64,000 bases of DNA, taken from NCBI GenBank assembly GCA_017459445.1, contig JAFUDJ010000022.1, forward strand, positions 38,612-102,611. The letters are read 5' to 3'. This DNA comes from Prevotella sp. (GTDB lineage: Bacteria > Bacteroidota > Bacteroidia > Bacteroidales > Bacteroidaceae). Positions 16,121 to 25,817 of the stretch are shown here, in pieces. Both the position numbers and the translations under genes were made by a program. Every line of letters begins with the position of its first letter. Position 1 is the first letter of the stretch. The notes under the pieces are model-generated. The model saw only the letters and a program-made list of their open reading frames with translations, searched no databases and was not told where the DNA came from.

Positions 16121-18724
16121 TTACTTCACGACAACCTTGCGGCCATTGACGATATAGACGCCCTTGGCCAGTCCCTCCAGCGTCTGAGCCTTGGCGCGTA
16201 TCAATGTTCCTGACAGTGAATAGACGTTCATTGCCTGACCGTCGGCCATGATGCCGGCGATGCCGCTGGCCTCCAAGACGGTCAGCACACCGTTGACATA
16301 CTCGAAGCGGTAGTTCTGGGCCTCACCGCCCGAGACGACGATGTCGTATTCGCCCTCAGGACTCTCCGTCGTGGCATCGGTCGTAGCTATAGGCTTTACG
16401 ATGAGCACGCTCTCGTCCTCGCCGTTCTTCCAGCCGGTATACGTCACCTCAAATGCAGGATTCTCCTCGCCGACATGGCGCTCATAGTCGCCTACCTTAG
16501 CCGTCAGCGTAGCCTGCATGATGGTCAGCACGCCGTTGACATACGTGTCGTTGTAGTTCTTCACCCCACCCTTCTTGATGACAATAGGATAGGTACCTAC
16601 GGGCGACGTCGCCGTGGCCTCGCAAGTGATTTCCGGCGTGCCGTCAAGGGCAGCACCCGTTGTGGTGAAGTCAAACACGGGGTTCGCCTCGCCATACTCA
16701 CGCGTGTAGCTGTTAGCCGTCACTGTCACGGGGTCGGCATCCGTCACCACCAGCTTACCTGCCACGTAGGAGATGCCATAGTTCTGGGCCTCGGCACCGC
16801 TCACCGTGATGGGATACTCGCCGGGGGCGCTGGCCACGGTAGCCTCACAGCTGATGACGGGCTGCTTCGTCAGCACGCTCTCCGTCTCGCCGTTCTTGAA
16901 GCCGCTATAGGTAACGGCGAATGTCGGCATGGCCTCGCCCTGCTTCTTCGTATAGGTTCCGGCGGTGATGGTCAGCGGAGCCTGCGTAATGGTCAGCACG
17001 CCGTTGACATACGTGTCGTTGTAGTTCTTCACCCCACCCTTCTTAATCACAATAGTATAGGTGCCGACGGGCGACGTTGCCGTGGCCTCGCAAGTGATTT
17101 CCGGTGTGCCGTCAAGGGCAGCACCCGTTGCGGTGAATCCAAACACGGGGTTCTCCTCGCCATACTCACGCGTGTAGCTGTTAGCCGTCACTGTCACGGG
17201 GTCGGCATCCGTCACCACCAGCTTACCGGCCACGTAGGAGATGCCATAGTTCTGGGCCTCGGCACCGCTCACCGTGATGGGGTACTCGCCGGGGGCGCTG
17301 GCTGCCGTGGCCTCACAGCTGATGACGGGCTGCTTCGTCAGCACGCTCGCCGTCTCGCCGTTCTTGAAACCGCTATAGGTAACGGCGAATGTCGGCATGG
17401 CCTCGCCCTGCTTCTTCGTATAGGTTCCGGCGGTGATGGTCAGCGGAGCCTGCGTGATGGTCAGCGTGCCGTTGACATACGACTGCTTGTAGTTGCTGAC
17501 GGTTCCCTTGGCAATCACAATCGGATAAGTGCCTACGGGCGACGTTGCCGTGGCTTCGCAGCTGATGACGGGCTGTCCTTTCAGCGTACCCGTACCGCTG
17601 ACGGTGTATTCAAAGGCGGGGTTGGCATCGCCGTACAGGCGGCTGTAGCTCTGGGCCGTCAGCGTCACTTGGTCCTTCTCACGCTCAGCGATGATAGCGG
17701 CATACTCGGCCTCCGTCACGATGGGCAACACGTCGGGTGCATCAGCACTCACCTGCAAGTAAGCCTTGTTGGCAGGCAGGAAGTCGAGCGTAGCACTCTT
17801 GACAAAAGCGGCCTTGCCGTCCACCACATCTAGCATACGCATGGTTGTGGGGTTATAGGCTGTGCGGTTGTAGTGGTCCAGATAATATCCTTCTTCACCT
17901 GGCTCGTAACTAGTGTCCACGTTGTTGTAGTTGTACCAGTTGCCCTTCATGGCTGTGGAGCCTAAAGAAGCAGAAGTCGAGTTGAGCAGGTTCAGACGGT
18001 TGTTGGTTGGCTGGTCGGAGACACACCTGAACAGCACTGGGGCATTCATGGGGACATCACCCGTTACCTCCTTGACAATGGCATAGCCCTCGGCAACACG
18101 GACGGTATAGATTTTCGTGCCTTCCGTCTTAGGCCTGAACGGAAAACCAGCATAGACCGTTCCCCAATATTCCGTTGTGCTGACCTGTACGTCGGGCTTC
18201 AGTCCGAAATACTGGCCGTCGGCATCGTTGACAGGCAGCAAGTACCAGTACGAAAGGCCGCCTTTGGTTCTCAGGTTCTTAATGTCCACCTCGTCATCCG
18301 ACGCTTGGGAGTCCTGCAAAGTCAGGCTGGCGGGACTCTTCTTGCCTGACAAAGTGTACGTATAGTCGGCACCGGCCGAATTATTATAATAGATGTCGAG
18401 ATAAATACCAACCAAGTTGTACAGGTTCAAGCCCTGTCCCATCAGGTTCGCCCTCGACGTGCCGTTCACATTACCGCTAATATGCTCGAAGTAACAAATC
18501 GTGGCTGGGTTGCTGACAACCTGCTGCTCAAAGCCTTTCAGTGTGCGGAAAGCGCCGAAGTCCACCGTCGTGCCACTGATGCTGGCCTTGTTGTCCCAGA
18601 TGCTCATGTAACGTTTTGTGTCCTTGTTTTGCACACGATAGTAGCCCGTGCCTGTATATTGTCCGCCCTGGGCCATGGCTAATGCGGGCAACAGCATTAA
18701 GATAAATGTAAAGATTTGCTTCAT
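16121..18724 (-). CDS. MBG-domain repeat secreted protein with Por-type tail
   Basis: 867 residues from the ATG at 18724, chosen because it gives a clean signal peptide (MKQIFTFILMLLPALAMAQG). The N-terminal third is beta-rich without a recognised motif. From about residue 350 to 810 come six or so MBG-type immunoglobulin-like repeats of two alternating kinds (SYTREYGEENPVF ... GTYPIVIKKGGVKNY; TYTKKQGEAMPTFAVTYSGF ... GEYPITVSGAEAQNY). Two of these blocks are a nearly identical 468-bp DNA duplication. The C-terminus (NVYSLSGTLI ... LAKGVYIVNGRKVVVK) is a T9SS-like sorting tail. Likely a surface adhesin or exported protein. Confidence 0.85.
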   Translation of the reverse strand: MKQIFTFILMLLPALAMAQGGQYTGTGYYRVQNKDTKRYMSIWDNKASISGTTVDFGAFRTLKGFEQQVVSNPATICYFEHISGNVNGTSRANLMGQGLNLYNLVGIYLDIYYNNSAGADYTYTLSGKKSPASLTLQDSQASDDEVDIKNLRTKGGLSYWYLLPVNDADGQYFGLKPDVQVSTTEYWGTVYAGFPFRPKTEGTKIYTVRVAEGYAIVKEVTGDVPMNAPVLFRCVSDQPTNNRLNLLNSTSASLGSTAMKGNWYNYNNVDTSYEPGEEGYYLDHYNRTAYNPTTMRMLDVVDGKAAFVKSATLDFLPANKAYLQVSADAPDVLPIVTEAEYAAIIAEREKDQVTLTAQSYSRLYGDANPAFEYTVSGTGTLKGQPVISCEATATSPVGTYPIVIAKGTVSNYKQSYVNGTLTITQAPLTITAGTYTKKQGEAMPTFAVTYSGFKNGETASVLTKQPVISCEATAASAPGEYPITVSGAEAQNYGISYVAGKLVVTDADPVTVTANSYTREYGEENPVFGFTATGAALDGTPEITCEATATSPVGTYTIVIKKGGVKNYNDTYVNGVLTITQAPLTITAGTYTKKQGEAMPTFAVTYSGFKNGETESVLTKQPVISCEATVASAPGEYPITVSGAEAQNYGISYVAGKLVVTDADPVTVTANSYTREYGEANPVFDFTTTGAALDGTPEITCEATATSPVGTYPIVIKKGGVKNYNDTYVNGVLTIMQATLTAKVGDYERHVGEENPAFEVTYTGWKNGEDESVLIVKPIATTDATTESPEGEYDIVVSGGEAQNYRFEYVNGVLTVLEASGIAGIMADGQAMNVYSLSGTLIRAKAQTLEGLAKGVYIVNGRKVVVK
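16495..17450 (-). repeat. Tandem 468-bp coding repeats in the MBG protein gene
   Basis: The segment beginning near 16513 recurs near 16981 with about 95% identity by eye, an offset of 468 bp (156 codons), so frame is kept. Runs of identical DNA longer than 60 bp suggest recent duplication or conversion. Confidence 0.8.
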
Positions 18725-18761
18725 AAAGAATGGTTTGATGATTCGTTTAGTCATTTGTGGT

Positions 18762-18816
18762 AATAAAAAGTCCGGCCTGACATCACTCACAGTATTGGGG
18801 GGATGCAGGCCGGACT
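18762..18816 (-). terminator. Rho-independent terminator after the OmpA porin gene
   Basis: On the minus strand AGTCCGGCCTG (18816-18806) and its exact inverse (18779-18769) are followed by TTTTTATTA. It separates the OmpA gene from the MBG gene. Confidence 0.8.
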
Positions 18817-18851
18817 ATCAGATGAGAATGAATCTTAGATTACATGCCGTA

Positions 18852-20075
18852 TTACTCAGCAATACAGATTGCAACGCGGTTCTCAACCTCCTTCACGAAC
18901 GGCTGAACGGTGTCGCCCTTCCAGTCGGTCTTGATGCGCGAGGCTGCAATCTTGTACTGGTTCACCAGCAGCTTGGTGACGGTCTGAGCACGGCGCTGAG
19001 ACAGCGAGAGGTTAATCTTAGGATTACCGGTGCCTATGTCAGCATAGCCCGTCACCTCAACCTTTGCATTGGGGTGGCTCTTCAGGTACTCAGCCACTTC
19101 CTTCACCTTGTTCAGCTGCTCCTTGTTGGGGTTCGTGCTGTTAATGGTGAAGAACACATCGCGACGGAACGGCTCAGCCTTCTTCTCAGCAATCTGGGCA
19201 GTAGCGGGCTTCACCTCGGGACACGGCTTCTCAATGACGCGCTCGATGGTCTTCTCGATGATGCGCTCCTGAGGCTTCGGAGCCTCGATGGTGCGAGTGG
19301 TATAGGTCTTGCCGAGGTTAATCTTCACACCGGCCAGGGCGTTGAAGTACCAGTCCCAGTTGCCGGCCTTCTTACCGTTGTAGCGGTCAGAAAGCGTGTT
19401 GGCATTCACCTCAAGGCCGAGGCTCACCTGGTCGCTCAGACGGAAGTCACCGGCGATACCGGCACGGCCGAATGCGCGAACCTTCGTTCCCGTCCATGCG
19501 TAGGCAATGTTCTCGGGAATAATGCCAGCCTCAATCTGATGGCCATAGTGCTGTGCCAGCAGGTGCTCGTCGTCTACATTCTTAGACTTGTCGAAGTCCC
19601 AGCCGATGTTAACACCGCCACCGACAAATACAGAGAAGTTGAACAGGCGGGTGGGATTGTAACCGCAGAAGAGGTTCGACAGGTTGAAAGTGAGGTCGAT
19701 GCCGGGAGCGACATACATCCACTTCCACTTCGTCGTTCCGGCAGGAGCCACGAAGTCGGTCTTCGTTCCGTCGTTAGCCAGGACAGAATACACATACTTG
19801 TCGAAGTCGATACCTGCGCGGCTCTGCCAGGCATTCACAGCCAGACGGAGGCCGAACACAGGATTGAACTGACGGCCGATGGCCACCTGCACGTTGGGAG
19901 AAATCAGGTCACCGAAGTCAATCTCACCGAGGGTGTACTGAGCACCGCCCTGAACCTGTACGTACCAATAGGGATTGGGTACATACTCTGTCTTAGCCTG
20001 CGGCTGTTCCTCCTGAGCAAATGCTGTCAGGGAACCCAGCAACATACAAGACAATAATGCTTTCTTGATTTTCAT
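18852..20075 (-). CDS. OmpA-family major outer membrane protein
   Basis: 407 residues; signal peptide ending SLTAFAQEE. An N-terminal eight-strand-like barrel (YWYVQVQGGAQYTLGEIDF, FSVFVGGGVNIGW, VSLGLEVNANTLSDRY) is followed by a Pro/Glu/Lys linker (APKPQERIIEKTIERVIEKP) and an OmpA domain with VEVTGYADIGTGNPKINLSLSQRRA. Comparable to abundant OmpA-like porins of Bacteroidetes. It follows the giant lipoprotein gene by 43 bp on the same strand, so the two are probably co-transcribed; a terminator lies downstream. Confidence 0.92.
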   Translation of the reverse strand: MKIKKALLSCMLLGSLTAFAQEEQPQAKTEYVPNPYWYVQVQGGAQYTLGEIDFGDLISPNVQVAIGRQFNPVFGLRLAVNAWQSRAGIDFDKYVYSVLANDGTKTDFVAPAGTTKWKWMYVAPGIDLTFNLSNLFCGYNPTRLFNFSVFVGGGVNIGWDFDKSKNVDDEHLLAQHYGHQIEAGIIPENIAYAWTGTKVRAFGRAGIAGDFRLSDQVSLGLEVNANTLSDRYNGKKAGNWDWYFNALAGVKINLGKTYTTRTIEAPKPQERIIEKTIERVIEKPCPEVKPATAQIAEKKAEPFRRDVFFTINSTNPNKEQLNKVKEVAEYLKSHPNAKVEVTGYADIGTGNPKINLSLSQRRAQTVTKLLVNQYKIAASRIKTDWKGDTVQPFVKEVENRVAICIAE

Positions 20076-20118
20076 AATCGTATTTTATTTTTTGTTTTGA
20101 TTCTATTACCCAATGATG

Positions 20119-23100
20119 TTATTTAACAACCACATAGTACTTGTCGCCAGACACACGTCCGTCGTAGTCGACTGCGGTGTAGGCAATCTCGATGACCTTG
20201 CCCCTCATGCTGGCATCGGGAGTCATCTCCAGAGCCGGCTTGAGTTCCTGCAGGATGTTAGAAGAACCAATCTGCTCGTTGAGCGTCTTCATGATTGCCT
20301 GGCAATTTGCATCACCGTCAACGGCAGACACGACAGCTGTTCCCGTAGCAGAGACATCCTTGGCAGCAGCCACGACATCGGCAATTGAATTATAGACGTT
20401 AGAGACAGCCACGTGCTTCATGAAGCAGGGAACCAGAATCTCCAGTGTCCAAGTGGAAGGAACCATGCGCAGGGTCGTACCGGCGGTCAGTGAAGACGGA
20501 CGGTAAGGCAGCGTGCTCAGACGCGTCCAGTTCTTGCTGGTGCGAACGAACAGGGCGGGCTGTACATAAAGGTTAGCACGGTCAATGTATTCATGGAGCA
20601 GCTTAAGATACTTGTTAGCCTTGTTGGTGTAGCGGTTGATGATGCCGGTGACAGCCTTGGGCAGACCGTCGATAGCTGCGTTGAAATCGCCCACGCTCTC
20701 GTTGAACGGCTCCAGACCCTCGTTGAGGTCGTCGTAAATCATGTCGGCCAGCGGAGTCACATTGATGTAGACATAGCCCTTCTCCTCGTCGTCCTTCACA
20801 ATCTGATACCACATATCCTCGTCGGGGTCGAAGCTTCCTGCGTTCTCCTTCTTCGTATAAACGTCAGTGGGAACACCGTCAATCAGTATGGTCACCTTGC
20901 TATAGTGGTTGAAGAACTTGTCTCTCGGCATAGCCAGTTCAATGAGGTCATACTTGTCGCTCTGCTCACGCTTGATATAAACCTCAGAAATCTGCAGATT
21001 GTCAATGTCGATGACTTGCTTCAGAATATTGAGGAAGCGCTTGCTGATACGCTTGCCGTTGATAAGCTTCCAATGGCGGTCGATGACAGGAATCACATGC
21101 TCATCCAGCGTACCGAAGTTCAGCGGGTGCAGACCGATGGCAGCAATGTCGTACTGCGAGGTCACCTGTACATTCTTACCCTCAGAGTTCGTCCACTGAG
21201 CCCTAACGCCCAAGCGGTCGGCATTGATGTTGTGAACAGCCTGATAAGCCACGTTAGCCAGACCCGTGATGTCAATATTGTTGAAGGTGATGGTCTTGCC
21301 GTTAACGTTCGCCTTGATATTGCTCTTAATCACACTTGCCCAGTCCTTCAGGTCAGACAGCTGATAGGGAACCATGCCCTTGGCGTTGTTGTACGTAATC
21401 TTAGCCTTGACCTTATAGAAGCCGTTAGCAGAGTTGGCACGGGTGTAGCCGAAGCCTAAACGCTCATAGCAGGGCTCCATCGGGCTCAGTGTGACGGGGA
21501 ATGTAGAACCGTCGGTGCGGCTGAGGTCGAAGACAGTCGAAGAGAAGTCTACGTTGCTGGGGTTCACCGTCAGGTAGATATGACCGGCATTGTCGTCGGT
21601 GTTCTTAATCATGAACTTACCATCTGCGATAGTCTCACTGGGAACACCACCATTGGCACGGATAGTGCTCAGCTCCTGCTGCGAGAGGACTGCCTCTGTG
21701 TCATAGTAGAAGTCATCTTCGTAGGTCGGGAAGTCAAACTCACCGTTGGTGTTCTTACCGTAGGTGACGGCCAGGATGTTGCTCTGCAGACCGACAGCCG
21801 ATGCGCTGAAGTATCCGAATACGGGGTTATAGGTGCCATTGACGTTGATGTCGGTAATCAGTTTCTTCACGTCGCTGGTGAGACCCTTCAACAGGTTTTC
21901 TTCTTTGGTCAGGCGCTCATCCAAGGCAGCAATATCCTCTGACAGGTCCTCGCAGTTGCAAGCATTGTTCAGAGCGTCGTAGAGGTCTTGCAGGGTATTG
22001 ATTTCCAAGTCATTGCCTGCTGCATCCTTCACACCGTCCTTGAGGAAGTCCCAAGCCTTGTCCCAGTTCTTCTTAGCCTCTTCGTAGTTCTCCTTGAAGG
22101 TCTCGAAGTCAGCCACTGTGACAAACTTGTCCTTATTATTGTCTATCCAGTCCTTTGCGTATTCAGCCCAGATGTAGGCAGAGATAAGGCTGTTCTCCTT
22201 GCGGTCATCGGCAGTACCACCCTGACCGTAGAGGATGACATCCTTCAAAGTGCTGAGTTCTTCGCTCAGCTTGCTCGTGGTGACGAAGTCCTTAATCAGG
22301 TCACGAACTTCAGACTGGGTGTAGACCTCAGACTTGGTGTACACATCGCTCTTCTTGGCATACTCGCTCAGGTCGCAAGAACAGCTACCAGAGGAGGGAT
22401 GCTCATCCAGATACTTCTTGATAAGGTCGTCAAGACCATCTAACTTCACATAGCCGTCAAGGGTAGAGTTCTTCACGTAATCGTCAAGCGACGGGAAGTC
22501 GGGATGGGTGATTTGTCCACCGTTCAGCCAATCAACGATTTCCTGGGGCAGGTTGTTCTCCTTCAGATAATCCTCAATGAGCTTGTTCAGGTCGTCCTTC
22601 TTGACGTATGGCGTGAAGTCGACGTTCTCATTGATGATTCTCTTAACATCATCCTCCGTCAGACCGCCCTGAGTAGCCTGGTTAATCAGGTTAACAACCT
22701 CCTCCTTAGTATAGTAATTCTGAGTCAGATAGTCGTTAGTGATATAGTTATTCAGCAAATTGGTAACTTCAGTCTTGGTATAGTAATCCTGCAAGAGGTT
22801 ATTAATAATATTAGTTACATCATCCCTGGTGATATAATTGTTATTGGTGAGGTAATTGTTGATAATATTGTTCAGCTCCTGATTGATGACTGTGCTGTTG
22901 TCCTTAATATTATCAACCATCCAATCCTGAATGATTTTCTCCACATCTTCCTTGGTGAGTCCGCCGGGGTTAGAACCGCCGAAGTTCACGCCACGGTCTT
23001 TCAGCCACTGAACGAAGTCGTCAGAGTTATTCGTCAGAACGGCAATCACATCATCGTATGTCAAGGTGTAGGTCGTACCACTGCCACCATCCTTGGTGAA

Positions 23101-23763
23101 GCCATGGTCGGTAAGCCACTTCTCGAATGAAGTGCTATTGTCATTGATTAACTTCTCCAGGTCGTTGTAGGTGATAGTAACGGTCGTACCACTACCCCCG
23201 CCCTTGGTGAAGCCGTGGTCGGTAAGCCACTTCTCAAATGAAGTGCTGTTGCCGTTCAGTATTTCCACCAGCTTATCATAGCTAATGGTGTAAATCACGT
23301 CACCATCCTTATTGATAATGTTGTGGTTCTGTAGCCACTGGGTAATATAGGTATCACCGATAACATTCTCAATAAAGTCCTTCAAGGCAGCATTGCCGGT
23401 AGCGTCCTTCTTCCAGTAATCATTAGGATTGAATTCGCTTTTCTTCCAGAAATTTTCAGGAGTATAAGTTCCCCACTTATCGTAGAAGTTCTTCAGGTTA
23501 GTCCAGTTGGTAAACAACCAAGGATACTTCGCCTCCAAATCCTCGCAGGTGCAGAACTTGTTTGTACTGAGCGTCAGATTGATGGCATCTATCTGCCTCT
23601 GCAAGTAATCCTGGATGTCCGTCATTGCGGCCTCCTGTGCAGCAATCCGCTCTCTCTGTTCAGCGTAGTTGTCGCCATCGTAGTCCTTACAGGACACGAA
23701 AGAGCTTGTAGCAGTCGCCAAAGCAGCCGCTAAAAGCAAGCCATTAAAAAATTTCCTTTTCAT
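20119..23763 (-). CDS. Giant repetitive surface lipoprotein
   Basis: 1214 residues from the ATG at 23763, chosen because it yields a lipoprotein signal with Cys25 (SSFVSCKDYDGDN). The SCKDYD start followed by a coiled coil resembles Bacteroidales proteins annotated as having a PL29-lyase N-terminal domain, but no lyase domain is evident. Residues about 150-270 hold 37-residue repeats (STSFEKWLTDHGFTK); about 280-420 hold Asn/Tyr/Thr-rich heptads (YYTKTEVTNLLNN, NYYTKEEVVNLINQ) like trimeric fibre coiled coils. The C-terminal half has immunoglobulin-like beta-strands. It is probably a long outer-surface fibre or S-layer-like protein. The OmpA porin follows. Confidence 0.85.
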   Translation of the reverse strand: MKRKFFNGLLLAAALATATSSFVSCKDYDGDNYAEQRERIAAQEAAMTDIQDYLQRQIDAINLTLSTNKFCTCEDLEAKYPWLFTNWTNLKNFYDKWGTYTPENFWKKSEFNPNDYWKKDATGNAALKDFIENVIGDTYITQWLQNHNIINKDGDVIYTISYDKLVEILNGNSTSFEKWLTDHGFTKGGGSGTTVTITYNDLEKLINDNSTSFEKWLTDHGFTKDGGSGTTYTLTYDDVIAVLTNNSDDFVQWLKDRGVNFGGSNPGGLTKEDVEKIIQDWMVDNIKDNSTVINQELNNIINNYLTNNNYITRDDVTNIINNLLQDYYTKTEVTNLLNNYITNDYLTQNYYTKEEVVNLINQATQGGLTEDDVKRIINENVDFTPYVKKDDLNKLIEDYLKENNLPQEIVDWLNGGQITHPDFPSLDDYVKNSTLDGYVKLDGLDDLIKKYLDEHPSSGSCSCDLSEYAKKSDVYTKSEVYTQSEVRDLIKDFVTTSKLSEELSTLKDVILYGQGGTADDRKENSLISAYIWAEYAKDWIDNNKDKFVTVADFETFKENYEEAKKNWDKAWDFLKDGVKDAAGNDLEINTLQDLYDALNNACNCEDLSEDIAALDERLTKEENLLKGLTSDVKKLITDINVNGTYNPVFGYFSASAVGLQSNILAVTYGKNTNGEFDFPTYEDDFYYDTEAVLSQQELSTIRANGGVPSETIADGKFMIKNTDDNAGHIYLTVNPSNVDFSSTVFDLSRTDGSTFPVTLSPMEPCYERLGFGYTRANSANGFYKVKAKITYNNAKGMVPYQLSDLKDWASVIKSNIKANVNGKTITFNNIDITGLANVAYQAVHNINADRLGVRAQWTNSEGKNVQVTSQYDIAAIGLHPLNFGTLDEHVIPVIDRHWKLINGKRISKRFLNILKQVIDIDNLQISEVYIKREQSDKYDLIELAMPRDKFFNHYSKVTILIDGVPTDVYTKKENAGSFDPDEDMWYQIVKDDEEKGYVYINVTPLADMIYDDLNEGLEPFNESVGDFNAAIDGLPKAVTGIINRYTNKANKYLKLLHEYIDRANLYVQPALFVRTSKNWTRLSTLPYRPSSLTAGTTLRMVPSTWTLEILVPCFMKHVAVSNVYNSIADVVAAAKDVSATGTAVVSAVDGDANCQAIMKTLNEQIGSSNILQELKPALEMTPDASMRGKVIEIAYTAVDYDGRVSGDKYYVVVK
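22990..23290 (-). repeat. 111-bp tandem coding repeats in the giant lipoprotein
   Basis: The TCGAATGAAGTGCTATTG / TCAAATGAAGTGCTGTTG blocks recur at an offset of 111 bp (37 codons), with a third more diverged copy next to them. Confidence 0.75.
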
Positions 23764-23866
23764 TGAACAAAAATTTAAATTAATATTGTAAAAACTTTTA
23801 TCTATTCTTTCTCTCTTAACATACACTTACGTCGGGACGTGCGGGCACTATGCCCACAAATCGCTA

Positions 23867-23874
23867 CAAATTTA
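23867..23874 (-). promoter_or_regulatory. -7 box (TAAATTTG) for the giant lipoprotein
   Basis: The minus strand reads TAAATTTG about 100 nt upstream of the chosen ATG. This leaves a roughly 100-nt leader, A/T-rich, with no hairpin that I can recognise. Confidence 0.4.
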
Positions 23875-23953
23875 GACATTTTTTTGTTATCATGCAAGAA
23901 TTCTTGTATTTTTTTCTTAAAAAGAAAGGAAAAATTTCAAAATCGGGCTTTTT

Positions 23954-25798
23954 TTATCCCATTAATTGTTCAATATCATGCTGTGGCAAGATGGCCAGAA
24001 CGGGCTTTCCATCGGGCGTATAATTCACATTCTTACAGGCAAAGAGGTCGTTGACCAGCGTGTCCATCTCCTCGTTCGAGAGCTGCTGCCCGTAGGGAAT
24101 GGCGGCCTGACGCGCCAGTCCGAGCGCCAGGTCATGATAAAGCGAGTCGGAAAGACCGGACTGACTGGCCAACAGCTCGCGGACAAGCACGGCAGGGCGC
24201 AGTCCTTCGATGCCTGCCGGGACACCGCTGACGACATAGCTCGACGGTCCGAGGGCGGTCAGCTCGAAGCCGACAGCCGCGAGCGCCGGCAGCACGTCGC
24301 CCATCAGTGCTGCCTCCGACGGCGACAGCTCCACCACTTCCGGGAACAGCACCCGCTGGCTCTGGGCAGGTGCCTCCGTCAGCTGGTGCATATACCGCTC
24401 ATAAAGAATGCGCACATCAGCGCGGTGCTGGTCGATAATCATCAGGCCCGACTTCACGGCAGTCATCAGATACTGCCCCTTATACTGATAGTGGAGGGGG
24501 GCCACATCGGAGATAGCGGCAGCCTGCACGGTGGCGGCAGGCGCAGCCACGTCGGCAGGTGCTGCCATACCGGCTGGTTCAGCAAACAGCGAAGCCTCTT
24601 CTGCGGGAGCTGATGCGGGCAGCCCTTCGTAGAGTTGCTGCCAGTCCTGTGAGGGTTTCCGGTGGAAGGGATTATACTGCGGCCTCCCTCCTACTGTCCC
24701 TAAAGACCCTATAGACCCTAAAGACCCTACAGAATCCCCCGGCCCTTCCGGATGATACACCGGCATCTCCGGGCGCCCCTCGGTATCAAAGTCTATCTGC
24801 GGGATTTCGCAGAACTGGCCGATAGCATCCTTGATGGCGGCTGCCAGCAGCTGCCAGATGGCCTGCTCGTTCTCAAACTTAATCTCCGTCTTCGTCGGAT
24901 GGATGTTGACATCAATGTCGGCAGGGTCGACATCGAAATAAATAAAATAAGGTACGCGCGCGCCCGCGATAACCAATCGTTCGTAAGCCTGCTGGACGGC
25001 CTTATGGAAATAAGGGTGTCGCATGTAGCGGCCGTTGACGAAGAAGCACTCATGGGCGCCCTTCTTACGGGCCGCCTCGGGCTTGGCAACGTAACCGGAG
25101 ATGGTGCAGAGCGGCGTCGTCACCTTGACCGGCAGCAGGTCCTGCCCGTAACGGCGGCCATAGACATCGGTGATGCGCTGCAGCAGCGAGCCGCTGCGCA
25201 GGGTCATCAGCTCCTGTCCGTTGCTATGCAGGGTAAAGGCAATAGCGGGATAGACCAGCACGATGCGCTCGAAAGCCACCAGGATGTTGTTCATCTCCGT
25301 GGCATTGGTCTTCAGAAACTTACGGCGGGCAGGGACATTGAAGAAGAGATTGCTGACCGTGATGCTGCTGCCGACGGCACAGGAGCACGGTTCCTGGCTC
25401 TCCACCCGTGAGGCGGACAGCGTCAGACAGGTGCCTACCTCGTCGTCCGGCCTGCGGGTGCGCAGCTCCACCTGTGCCACAGCGGCTATCGACGGCAGCG
25501 CCTCGCCCCGGAAGCCCATCGTATGCAGCGAGAACAAGTCGTCGGCATGGCGAATCTTGGAGGTGGCATGGCGCTCGAAAGCCAGCCGCGCATCGGTCTC
25601 CGACATGCCACAGCCGTCGTCGATGACCTGAATAGACGTGCGCCCGGCATCGACCACCAGCACGTTGATGGTCTTGGCTCCGGCATCCACGGCATTCTCC
25701 ACCAGTTCCTTGATGACGGAAGCCGGTCGCTGGATGACCTCACCAGCAGCTATCTGGTTGGCCACGCTATCGGGAAGAAGTTGGATGATGTCGGGCAT
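23954..25798 (-). CDS. mutL: DNA mismatch repair protein MutL
   Basis: 614 residues. The GHKL ATPase N-domain shows IAAGEVIQRPASVIKELVENAVDAGA, DDGCGM and TMGFRGEALPSIAAV; the transducer domain contains VNGRYMRHPYFHKAV and DVNIHPTKTEIKF. The C-terminal dimerisation domain has DQHRADVRILYE where endonuclease-type MutLs have DQHA(X)2E(X)4E, so the first Glu is Val here. The linker (about 351-371) contains a run GSLGSIGSLGTVGG encoded by a 9-bp tandem repeat. It is last in the guaB-isomerase-OstA run; the start ATG lies 19 bp after the OstA stop. Confidence 0.95.
   Translation of the reverse strand: MPDIIQLLPDSVANQIAAGEVIQRPASVIKELVENAVDAGAKTINVLVVDAGRTSIQVIDDGCGMSETDARLAFERHATSKIRHADDLFSLHTMGFRGEALPSIAAVAQVELRTRRPDDEVGTCLTLSASRVESQEPCSCAVGSSITVSNLFFNVPARRKFLKTNATEMNNILVAFERIVLVYPAIAFTLHSNGQELMTLRSGSLLQRITDVYGRRYGQDLLPVKVTTPLCTISGYVAKPEAARKKGAHECFFVNGRYMRHPYFHKAVQQAYERLVIAGARVPYFIYFDVDPADIDVNIHPTKTEIKFENEQAIWQLLAAAIKDAIGQFCEIPQIDFDTEGRPEMPVYHPEGPGDSVGSLGSIGSLGTVGGRPQYNPFHRKPSQDWQQLYEGLPASAPAEEASLFAEPAGMAAPADVAAPAATVQAAAISDVAPLHYQYKGQYLMTAVKSGLMIIDQHRADVRILYERYMHQLTEAPAQSQRVLFPEVVELSPSEAALMGDVLPALAAVGFELTALGPSSYVVSGVPAGIEGLRPAVLVRELLASQSGLSDSLYHDLALGLARQAAIPYGQQLSNEEMDTLVNDLFACKNVNYTPDGKPVLAILPQHDIEQLMG
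24687..24745 (-). repeat. 9-bp tandem repeat inside mutL
   Basis: Imperfect units CCCTAAAGA/CCCTATAGA/CCCTACAGA on the plus strand, five or six copies, in frame in the linker. Confidence 0.75.
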
Positions 25799-25817
25799 GG
25801 AAGAAGGTGATTAGGGA

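Noticed and set aside
16475-17833. A 452-codon plus-strand open frame opposite the MBG gene, with internal repeats
   Set aside because: The repeats are those of the coding strand read backwards; the minus-strand protein has a signal peptide and tail.
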